The position numbers were made by a program, and so were the translations under genes. Of a stretch of DNA of 64,000 bases, positions 43,503 through 53,499 are shown one piece after another. The stretch is taken from the NCBI GenBank assembly GCA_964017065.1, contig OZ024786.1, positions 14,171,764 to 14,235,763 on the forward strand. Direction: 5' to 3'. The notes under the pieces are model-generated. The model worked only from the letters and a program-made list of their open reading frames with translations, was not told where the DNA came from and did not search any database. The stretch's first letter is position 1. Every line of letters begins with the position of its first letter. Source of the DNA: Haliclona indistincta. Lineage: Eukaryota; Porifera; Demospongiae; Haplosclerida; Chalinidae.

Positions 43503-43836
43503 CCCACCCGCCTCCCCGGGGCTGAGAGTCTTTTGGTTTTTTTTTGTTTTTTTTTTTTTCTCTCTCAGGCTGTGATTCCTGTTGTCGTTGCTGCGATTAT
43601 TTTTGTTGTCTGTTTCTGTTCGTGTGTTCGTAGGTCCGTCAGTTTTTCTTCGTTTTTATTATTATTATTTTTTATTGTTGTCTACTATGTTTGTTTGTTT
43701 GTTTGTCCGTCTGTTGTTTTATGTTTGTGTTCTTCTATGTTTGTTTGTCTTCCCTCCACTCTTAGGAGTGTGAGCACTGCTTGGGCTACTGGTGCCAGGG
43801 TTGGCACACACTCCCCCAGGTCAGGTCACAGAGGCT

Positions 43837-44198
43837 ATGCACTCTGATCACGAGGAGGTTAGCAGGAGTGCTGCCATCCTTTGGTGCGTGCCGATACTCA
43901 GCAGGCCGCCTGCATGCTTGTTGCGTAGCAGATGCACGGTAGAAACGTTCCCCTGCAAGATGTTGCGGGAGCCATTACGTTCCCCCGTGAGAGCAACGGG
44001 TGCTCATTGTATGCAATCCCCCGTCATGGTTCACGGGAGCACAGGCGTTCCCCTTCTGTTAAGGAGGTGTTTGGCGTTCCCCTTCTGTTAAGGAGGTGTT
44101 TATGTTTTGAGCAAAGGGGGAGTGTCCCAAGCAGCTTACCAATCACCTTCCTGTCCATGTGATGGTGTGGAAGGCTTCACGTCCGCGAAGTTGATTAA
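43837..44198 (+). repeat. Direct repeat B2
   Basis: Second copy of B forming the right end. Preceded by a spacer (43503-43836) rich in T and TGTTTG runs that has no counterpart after A1. Confidence 0.95.
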
Positions 44199-44200
44199 GT

Positions 44201-44602
44201 CTGATTAAGCAATTGATGGTTGTGAAAGGCCACGGTATAGGAGCATTTGTTGCAGCCCAAGACAGCAAATAAGCTGCTGAGTTTAGGGATACTTGGGACT
44301 TTACTTTTGCAAGCATCATTTCATCTTGTTCCTTTACTTTCGCAAGTGTGATCCCAACAACTTTTAGTCTTTTGTTGCTACTTTTTACTTCCCTTTTATT
44401 ATATTTTAGTGCAAAGTACAACCACAATGCTGTTGTACTTGGCTCAATAGATATGTATCATACCTTGTACATCAACATTTTCATAACATACAAACATATC
44501 AATCAAACACCAACTTCCTTCAAAGTTTTGACTATTTGAGGATTGGGACTAGTAAATGTTTCTATAACAGCATATTCATCTATTAGTTGTTTAACAAGTG
44601 CT
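44201..44602. promoter_or_regulatory. Right part of foldback copy 3, then class C upstream region
   Basis: 44201-44370 (CTGATTAAGCAATTGATGG, GGGATACTTGGGACTTTAC, CAAGCATCATTTCATC) completes the foldback split by the 38366 element. 44400-44602 is class C upstream sequence (TTTAGTGCAAAGTACAACC, CATATTCATCTATTAGTTG). The same foldback-plus-class-C order precedes the 30238 stub, so foldback insertion predates duplication of these two loci. Confidence 0.6.
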
Positions 44603-45583
44603 ATGGCTGCTAAACTAGTCTGTCTACTGATCAGCTCTTACCTGCTGTTGGCTGGTGACTATCATGTAGTGAGTGGGTTCACTCCAGTCACCTACTCTTC
44701 TCAGAGCTCTAACGACTGCGGTCTTCAAGATGACCAGTTGATGGAAGCACTAAGCAAGATCCATCAGGAGCTAGGTCCTCCAGGATGCAACCCTCCTCGA
44801 AACAGATCTTGTCAGGAGATTCTCTACTGCTTCCCATCAGCTCCCTCAGGCTACCACGAGATACGTGTTCCCAATGGCTCACTAGTACAGGTCTACTGTG
44901 ACATGGAGGGGACCAACTGTGGAGGACAAGGAGGCTGGATGAGAGTGGCCCATGTTAATATGTCACAGGATGGTGCCAGTTGCCCTCAAGGACTGACACA
45001 GAAGACTATGTCAGGACTGACTCTCTGTGGACAGAATGCTGCTGGTTGTGAAGGAACATTGTTCTCTGCACTAGGTCTCATCTACTCACGAGTGTGTGGC
45101 CAGCTACGAGGATACCAGTTTAGTACAACTGATGCATTCTTTACTTATCTTCGTACACCCTCTAATGGTCTAAGTACACCTTATGTTGATGGAGCATCCA
45201 TCACATATGATACTGTAACGCCCAAACACATCTGGACATATGCTACTGGACTGGCTCTCGATGATTCTTGCAGTACTTGTCTATGTCCCTGCAATACAGG
45301 CAGCGATATTCAGCCTCCGCTGTTCGTTGGTAGTGACTACTACTGTGAGACTGGTAACAATATGAACAGTGCATCAAATGGTTTCTTTATCAATGATACT
45401 CTGTGGGATGGGCAGCAGTGTGATGGTGTGGAGGCTCCCTGCTGTACTCACCCCAACATGCCGTGGTTCATCAAGACACTCGGTGAGACCACCACTGAGG
45501 ATATTCAGCTGAGACTGTGCCAGAATGGTGGAGTTGACATTGAACAAACTCTACTGCAGTTGATATCATTGTATGTATACTGA
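44603..45583 (+). CDS. Secreted fibrinogen-like/variable-loop protein, copy 9
   Basis: 326 aa, MAAKLV start, short linker form (SSNDCGLQDDQLMEAL) like copy 3. The frame continues 20 codons upstream to a GGATTGGGA region, but the family start at 44603 is preferred because it begins the signal peptide. Loops: STTDAFFTYLRTPSNGLSTP, LALDDSCSTCLCPC, NNMNSASNGFFINDTLWDG (NDT adds a sequon where others have NDP). LIYSRVC replaces LSYSRVC. Tail QNGGVDIEQTLLQLISLYVY. Loops closest to copy 10 (52032). AATAAA at 45739. Confidence 0.93.
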   Translation: MAAKLVCLLISSYLLLAGDYHVVSGFTPVTYSSQSSNDCGLQDDQLMEALSKIHQELGPPGCNPPRNRSCQEILYCFPSAPSGYHEIRVPNGSLVQVYCDMEGTNCGGQGGWMRVAHVNMSQDGASCPQGLTQKTMSGLTLCGQNAAGCEGTLFSALGLIYSRVCGQLRGYQFSTTDAFFTYLRTPSNGLSTPYVDGASITYDTVTPKHIWTYATGLALDDSCSTCLCPCNTGSDIQPPLFVGSDYYCETGNNMNSASNGFFINDTLWDGQQCDGVEAPCCTHPNMPWFIKTLGETTTEDIQLRLCQNGGVDIEQTLLQLISLYVY

Positions 45584-46026
45584 CACAAAAAAACACTAAA
45601 ATTAGCTGTTCTCAATTGCACACAATATGTCAGTACCTATCAGCATTATTTAGTCATTCCAGTAGTTCATTAGCTATGTCATTTTATAGAACATTCACTT
45701 CAAAAAATTTACTGAGATTTTATTGTGCTACTTCAAACAATAAAATCTTCTGTCATTTATTGCTTGCCACAGCGGTGCACTTACTATTGGCTGCTCAAAG
45801 ACTAGTACTGTTGTGAAGGAAATCGTCTGAACACAATAGTTCCAATCTTGAATGTATAAACTAGAAGCGATATTCAAAGTCCAAATCTACGTTGTTCGGA
45901 TAAACGGGTTCGGAAAATCAAGGTTACACTGTAGTATAAGAAGAGTGAGTGGTTGTTGTGAGACTAGCATTGTGCGTTATGTAATGACTTCCCAGAATGT
46001 TTTTTCCTAAACATGATGTATTCTAT
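45584..46026. repeat. 3' spacer shared with copy 10
   Basis: Aligns with 53028-53480 (GCTGTTCTCAATTGCACAC, TTCCAGTAGTTCATTAGCTA, GCTGCTCAAAGA, GGAAATCATCTG-like). No gene. Confidence 0.75.
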
Positions 46027-46342
46027 CAGGAGCGCATAAGGGAAGGAGCGTTTAGCTGTGATTAATCCTGATGTGGCGGCGCTATGCACGTCATAAAACT
46101 TCCACAAGCAGTCGTTCACCGGTTGGTAGCTTTTGATGTGCGTGGTGTTCAGATCGCCAGCAATTCTGTCTGCCTTATCTTTACTGCCTACAAGAAGGCC
46201 CATAGCTCGCAGCAAACAGCTTGAAAATCACAGAAGAAAGTAAGCCTCACATGTGCCGTATGCAGCGTGCGGCGGAGTTTACATTTGGATATTTCCATTG
46301 TGTGCATTGGAGTTGAACGCTCCTTCACCTTATGCGCTCCTG
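46027..46342. mobile_element. 316-bp hAT-like MITE with empty site
   Basis: Ends CAGGAGCGCATAAGG and CCTTATGCGCTCCTG, followed inside by GAAGGAGCGTT and AACGCTCCTTC. Flanks ATTCTAT (46020-46026) and ATTCTGT (46343-46349). The paralogous spacer reads GTATTCTATCAACACATTG at ~53473-53490 without it. CAGG..CCTG ends and a 7-8-base duplication suggest hAT (inference). An 83-codon minus-strand frame (46215-45964) runs through it and into the flank; not recognised. Confidence 0.85.
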
Positions 46343-46439
46343 ATTCTGTCAACACATTGAGATACGTATACAAGTACATATTCACAAAGAATTGTCATTG
46401 TCTCATCAATAGTAGTAAATTGTGAAATCTGTTGCTTTG

Positions 46440-46797
46440 CAGCACAGACACTGCGCACTACACTGCAGTGTAGACGATAAGGTTGACCAAGAACAGCTGA
46501 ACAGGTCTACATTAATTTAGTGTTACTAAAAATAATCGGGTGGCTATGTTTAGATTTTGCCGTATACAGAGAGTAGCATGTTTTTTTGCACACAAAATTC
46601 CTTAGACATTATAAATAAACAATATCGACTAAACTATGAAGCTACAATGCAACAATAATGGGCACAAAAATAACAAAAACCAGTGGTGTTATGTCATAAC
46701 AGCCGATCGGCAAATACAATGTAAAAGTCCTATAGACTAACTATGCAATGTTTGTGATACAAAAAGAGCCACCAGTTAGACGTTTGGATAGAAAGCT
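46440..46797 (+). promoter_or_regulatory. Class E upstream region and leader
   Basis: Matches 55641-55999 upstream of copy 11 (TTTAGTGTTACTAAAAATA, TTTAGATTTTGCCGTATAC, GAGCCACCAGTTAGAC, GGATAGA.AGCT). This shows that the broken copy at 46798 and the intact copy 11 descend from one locus. Promoter role inferred. Confidence 0.5.
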
Positions 46798-47025
46798 ATG
46801 GCTACTAAACTAGTCTGTCTACTGATCAGCTCTTACCTGCTGTTGGCTGGTGACTATCATGTAGTGAATGGGTTCACTCCAGTCACCTACTCTTCTCAGA
46901 GCTCTACTGCAGAATGTGGTCAGAGTGACCCTCTACAAGATGACCAGTTGATGGAAGCACTCAGCAAGATCCATCAGGAGCTAGGTCCTCCAGGATGTCA
47001 CCCTAACTCGTGTCTATTGTTATGA
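46798..47025 (+). pseudogene. 5' part of array gene fused out of frame to receptor gene
   Basis: Normal start to HQELGPPGCHP, then a direct junction at ~46997-47000 to receptor sequence (AACTCGTGTCTATTGTTATGA, equal to 58760-58780). The join is out of frame, giving NSCLLL and a stop at 47023-47025 after 75 codons. Leader is class E as in copy 11, but CGQSDP and CHP agree with copy 12 (62803), another mosaic. One base change (VVNG for VVSG). Confidence 0.9.
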
Positions 47026-49501
47026 GTGTGTATTCAAGAACAATGTTGTGATATCCAAGTCTAATGCAGTTGGAAATAATAACGGCGCATTCTTCATTTC
47101 TGAAGTGCAAGTCAATTTTGCAGGCACAACTAATTTCACAGGAAACAATGGCACGGCTCTGTATCTTGATTCAACCGGTTATTTAAAAGCGATTGCAAAG
47201 TTTGATTCAAAAAGTACTGTTATTTTTAATCTCAACTCTGGCTATAAAGGAGGCGCGATAGTCTTGTCCGGACATTCAGCTCTCTATGTCCATACCAACT
47301 ATGGCCATAGTTCCTTTTATTTTTTGAATAACTTAGCTACCTTCTTTAGCGGAGCCATCAGTGCTTTAACCAGTATTCTGGAACCAAACATGAATGACGA
47401 AAAAGGAAAATCATGTTTTTTATATTTGATGGATAATAAGAACGTTTCCTTCTTTTTTCGCAACAACACAGCCAGCATTGGATACAGTGACTTTTATATA
47501 ACATCTTTAAAGCATTGTAATCACTCCTGCCTTCATACAATCCCTAATATATCTCACTCTATTGAAAACAAATGCTTTGGAATCTTTACAATCACTAGCT
47601 CTGGTAAAAACATTGCTACTTCGCCCAAAAATTATACAATTCAATTCCAAGGTACAGTTTTGCCCGGTATAGAAACTCCTTTGAAAATAACGCAATACGA
47701 TGAGTTTGGTGATGATGTCAGTAAACTGTTCCCCTTCACTGCTAGAGTACAGAGTTCGGGACAAAATGCAAGAGTTGCCTATTATCACAACAACTCGATC
47801 ATGATTATAGGCTTCCCAGGAGATGAGGGAGAACTACAGCTGGAAAGTTCAAAATATACTCTCGCCACAAGATTCAATGTATCCTTTTGTGGTCCAGGGT
47901 TTCAATTTCACAATGAATCACTGAAATGTACTTGTTCCGAAAACTATAACTCGATACAGTGTAAAAATGAATCACCAGTGATAACCAGCAATTATTGGGC
48001 AGGATACATAAACGACACAACACCAGATAGTCTGCTTACTGGACTCTGCGTAACGAAATTATGTAACCCGAATAATTGTGATCACAGTCAGTCGTGTAGT
48101 CTACCTCCAATGGCTGATGAACGTGCGCTAGAGAAACAAATTTGTGGAGACAGTAGACATGGACGATTGTGCGGGAGATGTGATGACAACATGTCAGTGT
48201 ATTATCATTCAGCAAGCTACAAGTGTGGAAACAACACCAGCTGTAGTTATGGTATACCGATCTACATAGTCTCAGAGCTGCTCCCGGTGACTATCATCTT
48301 CCTCGTCATCTTGTTCTTCAATATTAGGATCACATCAGGAGCTGTCTACAGCTTCGTCTTCTATATTCAGATACTATCACGACTAAATTTGACTGCTTTT
48401 AAAACAATCCGTATTGAAGATCGCTTCACACGGTATGCAGTGGATGTCTTTCAAATAGTAATAGGAATTTTCTCTTTTGAAATTCAGAGTGGAGGATTTT
48501 GCATCTTTCAAACTGACACGATTATGAATCTACTGATGATCAAATATGCCACGCTGGCATACGCTTTCTTTCTAGTTCTAGGAACTATCTTGTTCATGAG
48601 AATACACTCGTGTTACAGCTGTGTGAAGCTGTGCAGACGATGTGGTAGGAAGAACATCAGAGGGTCTATAGTAGATGGACTGTCAGCATTCCTAGTGCTG
48701 TGCTACTTCCAATGTGCTGCCATTACGTCATCCATACTAACTCCTTCATATATCTATAGCATATACCATGTATGGTACACAACTGTTCCTATGTTTGATG
48801 GTGAGCTGGATTATCTCAAGGGAACCCATCTCTGGTATGCTCTACCTGCTTTTCTTTGTATTATCTTCATCCTGATTCCTCCACCAACTATCCTCATTCT
48901 GGAACCCATACTCACTAAGCTATTCAGCATGAACTGCTTCACAAGGACACCACCAAAATGGTACTACGACAAACTACGGCTAAAGCTGATGCCATTTCTT
49001 GACTCCTTCCAGGCTTGCTTCAAAGATAGACACCGATACTTTGCTGGACTCTACTTTCTTTATCGCCTGTTGTTCATCACAATAGCCAGCATCATTGTTC
49101 AAGATCCTCAATATTACTATGGTTTGGTAATTGCTTTGTTTATGCTCATAATTCCCCTACATGCGTTTATTCAGCCGTATAAGAAGAAATGGCACGAGCT
49201 ATCCGAGATGTCACTCTTCTTCATCATCGTATCCCTACTAATAATCACTCTTCATAACTTTGCTTTTTATCAATCAAACGGAACGCCTTTAATCATTGTA
49301 CAGTTAATACTGATCTCTCTTTCCATTGGATACATGGTCGTCTACATTATCATTAAGATATACCAGAGGTTGTCTGCACTAAAGATGAAGAAGGAATTAA
49401 CATCAATCTGTCATGAGCGCGAGTTCATTGACGCTAGCGACAGTCTACCTTATCGTCTGATCAATGACAACAACGAAAGAGAAAGCTACAGGACATTTTG
49501 A
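47000..49501 (+). pseudogene. 5'-truncated beta-helix/multi-pass membrane protein
   Basis: Matches 58760-61251 with only scattered substitutions through the stop and beyond. The frame is open for 817 codons from 47048, but its natural start, signal peptide and the first ~410 residues are absent; the first in-frame ATG is at 47390. What remains: the last beta-helix turns, Cys-rich domain (CGPGFQFH..CTC, CGDSRHGRLCGRCDD) and all hydrophobic segments. Lack of any stop or frameshift suggests a very recent origin or conversion with the intact copy. Upstream is the out-of-frame array-gene stub, so translation as a receptor is unlikely without another promoter. Confidence 0.85.
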
Positions 49502-50019
49502 GGATTTTCAACAACTTAGCTTTTGCATGCCTGCATGTAGTTTTGTCTTATGCATGTAAATTGTACCAGATTATCTAAAGCATTATACACATCTATACTA
49601 GCTGTATGTAGCCTAATCATAACATAGTTCCTGACTGTTTTAGGAAGTGTATAACTTTTTGGTGTTGTCCTTTTAAATAATGAATTTTACCTTTCCTGGA
49701 AGCGAAAGAACATTGTTGAGCCAGCAAGCTACCTGAATCAGCGCAAAACTTGCCGACAACACGAAAAACAGCTTTTAAATTGTGCGATGGCAGGCAAGTT
49801 TTTCGCACCCGCCCACGTGCATGTGTATATGGGAATTTGGATACCTCATTACCTCAAAGTGTCATATCACAGTTCATAATAATTTCCACTCCAGTAGCAT
49901 TCATTATGTACTGAATAACATGATAAACTGCATCTCTACAGTCCATTCATTGTTAGTAACGCACTTCTTATCTCAAAATACATATTTTCAGACATGCTCG
50001 CCCAATATTAATTTTGTAG
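49502..50019. repeat. Receptor 3' flank, duplicated
   Basis: Aligns with 61252-61780 (GAGGATTTTCAACAACTT, GAGCCAGCAAGCTACCTGAAT, GGATACCTCATTAC). The part from ~49660 also occurs at 23700 and, inverted, at 34607. No gene. Confidence 0.7.
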
Positions 50020-50023
50020 TTAA

Positions 50024-50741
50024 GGTGGCGGTATACCCGTTTTTATGAATATTAATGAGCGACTTTCTTTTATCTGCAGCTCGTGACAGAGCAACGCTAG
50101 CAGCGTGAAACTCGCTCTGATGCATCAATGAGTGTGTCTCAATGTATAATGCAGCTTGAAACGTTGCACAATATTCTACACCAAGGAATAATGTAGGAAC
50201 AATCGACATCGTACGGATACGCATTTTTCTAGCCAAAAATCTCTCCTGACTAACCGTGCAGCAAAGGTTACCAGCTGAAATTCGACTCTTATAAACCATT
50301 TCTAGGTGCTGACGAAGAGTTTTCTGCATTTACTTTTTCTGATTTTAAGAAAAACACTTTTACATTCTAAATCATGGCTGATTTTGCAGTGACGTCCATG
50401 TTTGTCGATGCATAGAACAGCTACGTTCAGCGTGAGTCAACAAAACTCTTCGTCAGCACCTAGAAATGGTTTATAAGAGTCGAATTTCAGCTGGTAACCT
50501 TTGCTGCACGGTTAGTCAGGAGAGATTTTTGGCTAGAAAAATGCGTATCCGTATGATGTCGATTGTTCCTACATTATTCCTTGGTGTAGAATATTGTGCA
50601 ACGTTTCAAGCTGCATTATACATTGAGACACACTCATTGATGCATCAGAGCGAGTTTCACGCTGCTAGCGTTGCTCTGTCACGAGCTGCAGATAAAAGAA
50701 AGTCGCTCATTAATATTCATAAAAACGGTTATACCGCCACC
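50024..50741. mobile_element. 718-bp long-TIR MITE, TTAA target
   Basis: Arms of ~300 bases: 50024-50326 and 50440-50741 are near-perfect reverse complements (GGTGGCGGTATA at the ends; ATTCGACTCTTATAAACC inward). Spacer ~113 bases. TTAA at 50020-50023 and 50742-50745. The paralogous flank at ~61780 reads CAGTTAAGGTAGC, an empty site. Mirror-image 76-110-codon frames in the arms (MVYKSRISAGNLCC..) are identical by symmetry and not transposase-like. Confidence 0.9.
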
Positions 50742-52031
50742 TTAAGGTTAAGATAAATTAATTCATACATATTGGTGCTTTTATCCGCAACGTCCCCGAA
50801 ATTTCCTTAAGTCACCTGACAACAACGTTCTTTCTATACCGAGAAGTGGATCCATGGTGCCAGTGCGAACACTCTTTAATATGATACTGCTCACAGCTTT
50901 GAGAATATTACATGAACACAGTATTCAATGTTTAGTTAATTAGCTGTGTTTCTGTTTACTACCATTAATTTTGTTATTGTTATTTTTGGTACAATACTGT
51001 TATTCAGTAAAATGTTGTCTAGTCACTATCATGTAGTGAGTGGGGTCACCTTTTACTGAAGAATGTGGTTGAATGATACTCTTCAGGGGGCATTCTCAGG
51101 AAAACAAGTGTTGTAAGGAACGACAAATCCACATGCATGTGTACTACCGGTTGTGCTTCAAAGCAGACAGGTTTAGATGTGCCGGCAGGCAATCAGAGTT
51201 AGGCATAGTTGATTAATATCCATGAGAAAAAATAAGGCGAAAGAGTAGGGAATCAAATTTCAAATGGAGTATGTATACGTCAAGTTTCACATCCAATGCA
51301 TCAATTTTACTAATTGTTAACAAAAGTGTGCATTCAAGTTTATGAGGTACTAAGACCCTTGGTATGGTATGTCACTATGTTGGACGTGACAAATGGTCCA
51401 ACATTTGACTAATCCTTAACCGATAAATCTTTGCCGTACATTTGGTACATGATTACATGGATTATCTCTTTCGTTGTTTCATTGAAGTGTACATTATTAT
51501 TCCACAATTGGTCATGAGTATAAAGTTGTGTTGTACAAGATGGTTAGTACAGACACTAGAAAGATAACTGCTGTGGTCAGCTACAATAGGTGTCTCAGCT
51601 GCCATCATCTTAAATACTTTACTCTGTACACAGACCTCATGTACCAAATGAACGAGACTCGAGCAATATAATTATATTGAATTTGTTCAAAAATTCCAGC
51701 AACAGTTGCTATATTCTCAGCTGGTTAGAGTATTAGAGATCTTAGTCAATGCAAGAGTTCATTACCTAAGAGTATGCAACCGTCAATATACCCCCTAGGA
51801 CAGCGTAACTCTTGTCAATGGGATCTCGATTTTTTTGAAGCCAGTAAAGCCTCAATTGGGCTCTATGTACCACATAGATGCCTAGATCTCTACTGTACAT
51901 AACCACTCCCACTGAGCATGACATTGGTACTTAATAATATGTTTTGCTACCATCTGCTACCATCTGCTCTTTTGTTATTAGTACTTAAGTACAATCAGCT
52001 AGGTTTTTAGTACAATTGGTCAAGTAAAATT
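50742..52031. other. Spacer, mostly unique; copy 10 leader
   Basis: 50746-51015 and 51080-51740: nothing recognised. 51745-51815 is an inverted relative of 35425-35495 (AGAGTATGCAACCGTCAATAT). 51820-52031 is the upstream region of copy 10, which matches none of leader classes A-E (AGCTAGGTTTTTAGTACAA, GGTCAAGTAAAATT). Confidence 0.5.
51018..51072 (+). pseudogene. Tiny array-gene relic
   Basis: GTCACTATCATGTAGTGAGTG corresponds to GHYHVVSG as in copy 5; after an internal deletion of ~35 bases, TTACTGAAGAATGTGG corresponds to STEECG, again specific to copy 5. Only ~55 bases remain, too few for any product. Confidence 0.8.
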
Positions 52032-53027
52032 ATGGCCACGAAACTAGTCTGTCTACTGATCAGCTCTTACCTGCTGTTGGCTGGTGACTATCATGTAGTG
52101 AGTGGGTTCACTCCAGTCACCTACCCTTCTCAGAGCTCTACTGCAGAATGTGGTCACAGTGACCTTCTACAAGATGACCAGTTGATGGCAGTAATCAATC
52201 AGGTCCGTCAACGGCTTGGTCCTCCAGGATGCAACCCTCCTCGAAACAGATCTTGTCAGGAGATTCTCCACTGCTTCCCATCAGCTCCCTCAGGCTACCA
52301 CGAGATACGTGTTCCCAATGGCTCACTAGTACAGGTCTACTGTGACATGGAGGGGACCAACTGTGGAGGACAAGGAGGCTGGATGAGAGTGGCCCATGTT
52401 AATATGTCACAGGATGGTGCCAGTTGCCCTCAAGGACTGATACTAAAAGTCTGGTTTGAATTAACTCTCTGTGGAAAGAATGTTGCTGGTTGTCAAGGAA
52501 CATTTTTCTCTGCACTAGGTCTCAGCTACTCACGAGTGTGTGGTCAGCTACGAGGATACCAGTTTGGTGGTCCTGATGCATTCTATACTTATATGCGTTT
52601 TCCTTCTAATGGTCTAAGTACACCTTATGTTGATGGAGCATCTATCACGTATGATACTGCTGCGCCAAAACACATTTGGACATATGCTACTGGACTGGCT
52701 CTTGAGGATTCTTGCAGTACTTGTCTATGTCCCTGCAATAATGGCAGCGATATTCAGCTTCCGCCTTTTGTTGGTAGTGACTACTACTGTGAGACTGGTA
52801 ACAATATGAACGGTAGATCAAATGGTGTCTTTATCAATGATACTCTGTGGGATGGGCAGCAGTGTGATGGTGTGGAGGCTCCCTGCTGTACTTACCCCAA
52901 CATGCCATGGTTCAACAAGACACTCGGTGAGACCACCACTGAGGATATTCAGCTGAGACTATGCAGCAATGGTGGAGTTTCTGATGAAGAAACTCTACTG
53001 CAGTTGATATCATTGTATGTATACTAA
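52032..53027 (+). CDS. Secreted fibrinogen-like/variable-loop protein, copy 10
   Basis: 331 aa. Start codon context and codons 3-4 differ at silent sites (GCCACGAAA), unlike all others. TYPSQSS and SDLLQDD are unique. Most divergent mid-region: GLILKVWFELTLCGKNVAGC instead of GLTQKTMSGLTLCGQ. Loops: GPDAFYTYMRFPSNGLSTP, LALEDSCSTCLCPC, NNMNGRSNGVFINDTLWDG. CTYPNMPWFNKT replaces CTHPNMPWFIKT and adds a possible sequon. Tail SNGGVSDEETLLQLISLYVY. Sister to copy 9 in loops and 3' flank but with the MAVINQVRQRLG linker and its own leader. AATAAA at 53203. Confidence 0.93.
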   Translation: MATKLVCLLISSYLLLAGDYHVVSGFTPVTYPSQSSTAECGHSDLLQDDQLMAVINQVRQRLGPPGCNPPRNRSCQEILHCFPSAPSGYHEIRVPNGSLVQVYCDMEGTNCGGQGGWMRVAHVNMSQDGASCPQGLILKVWFELTLCGKNVAGCQGTFFSALGLSYSRVCGQLRGYQFGGPDAFYTYMRFPSNGLSTPYVDGASITYDTAAPKHIWTYATGLALEDSCSTCLCPCNNGSDIQLPPFVGSDYYCETGNNMNGRSNGVFINDTLWDGQQCDGVEAPCCTYPNMPWFNKTLGETTTEDIQLRLCSNGGVSDEETLLQLISLYVY

Positions 53028-53499
53028 CACAAACAATGTCTAACAAAAGGCGGAAGCTGAAAGTAGCTGTTCTCAATTGCACACATAATTCAGTACCTAT
53101 CAGTATCATTTAGTCATTCCAGTAGTTCATTAGCTACGTCATTTTATTGAATATTCACTTCAAACATTAATTTTACTGAGATTTACTTGAGCTACTTCAA
53201 GCAATAAAATTTGCTGTCCCTTCTTGCTTGCCACAGCGGTGCACTTCTATTGGCTGCTCAAAGATTAGTACTGTTGTGAAGGAAATCATCTGCTGAACAA
53301 TTTATTTTCAATCTTGAATGTGAAACAATATTCATAAGCCAAATCTTCTGTTCACCAGTGTTAGGATAAATGAGTTCGGAAAATCTAGGTTACATTACAA
53401 GAGTGAGTGGTTGTGACTAGCATCGTGAGTTATGTAATGACTTCCCACAATGGTTTGTTCCTGAACATGACGTATTCTATCAACACATTGAGATACATA
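53028..53499. repeat. 3' spacer shared with copy 9
   Basis: Homologous to 45584-46365 and lacking the 316-bp hAT-like insert. Ends at the TA that borders the large palindrome. No gene. Confidence 0.7.

Larger units (their letters stand above)
38366..44200. mobile_element. 5.8-kb element with split direct repeats (PAT/Ngaro-like)
   Basis: Arrangement A1 (38369-38502), interior, B1 (43005-43366), A2 (43369-43502), 334-base spacer, B2 (43837-44198). A2 is A1 shifted by exactly 5000 bases, B2 is B1 shifted by 832; B1 and A2 are adjacent. The triplet AAT stands before A1 and between B1 and A2, and AGT after B2. It interrupts a foldback element whose uninterrupted form (29690: CATAATCTGATGAAGCAATTG) shows insertion between AAT and CTGAT with no longer target duplication. 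A1-body-B1A2-B2 is the arrangement known for PAT/Ngaro tyrosine-recombinase retroelements. No reverse transcriptase or recombinase recognised, so non-autonomous or decayed. The interior is more G/T-rich than the surroundings. Confidence 0.7.

Noticed and set aside
38366..44200. LTR retrotransposon
   Set aside because: The terminal sequences are not a simple direct LTR pair: the left end is only A, the right end A2-B2, with B1 internal. There is no TG..CA pair, primer-binding site or polyprotein frame.
47048..49501. Independent functional receptor gene starting at 47048
   Set aside because: The frame opens at a GTG in the middle of the homologous protein, without signal peptide; upstream is an out-of-frame array-gene stub.
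49988..50756. Pair of conserved 96-113-codon ORFs (MVYKSRISAG..)
   Set aside because: Mirror images in the two arms of a palindromic MITE; conservation reflects the inverted repeat.
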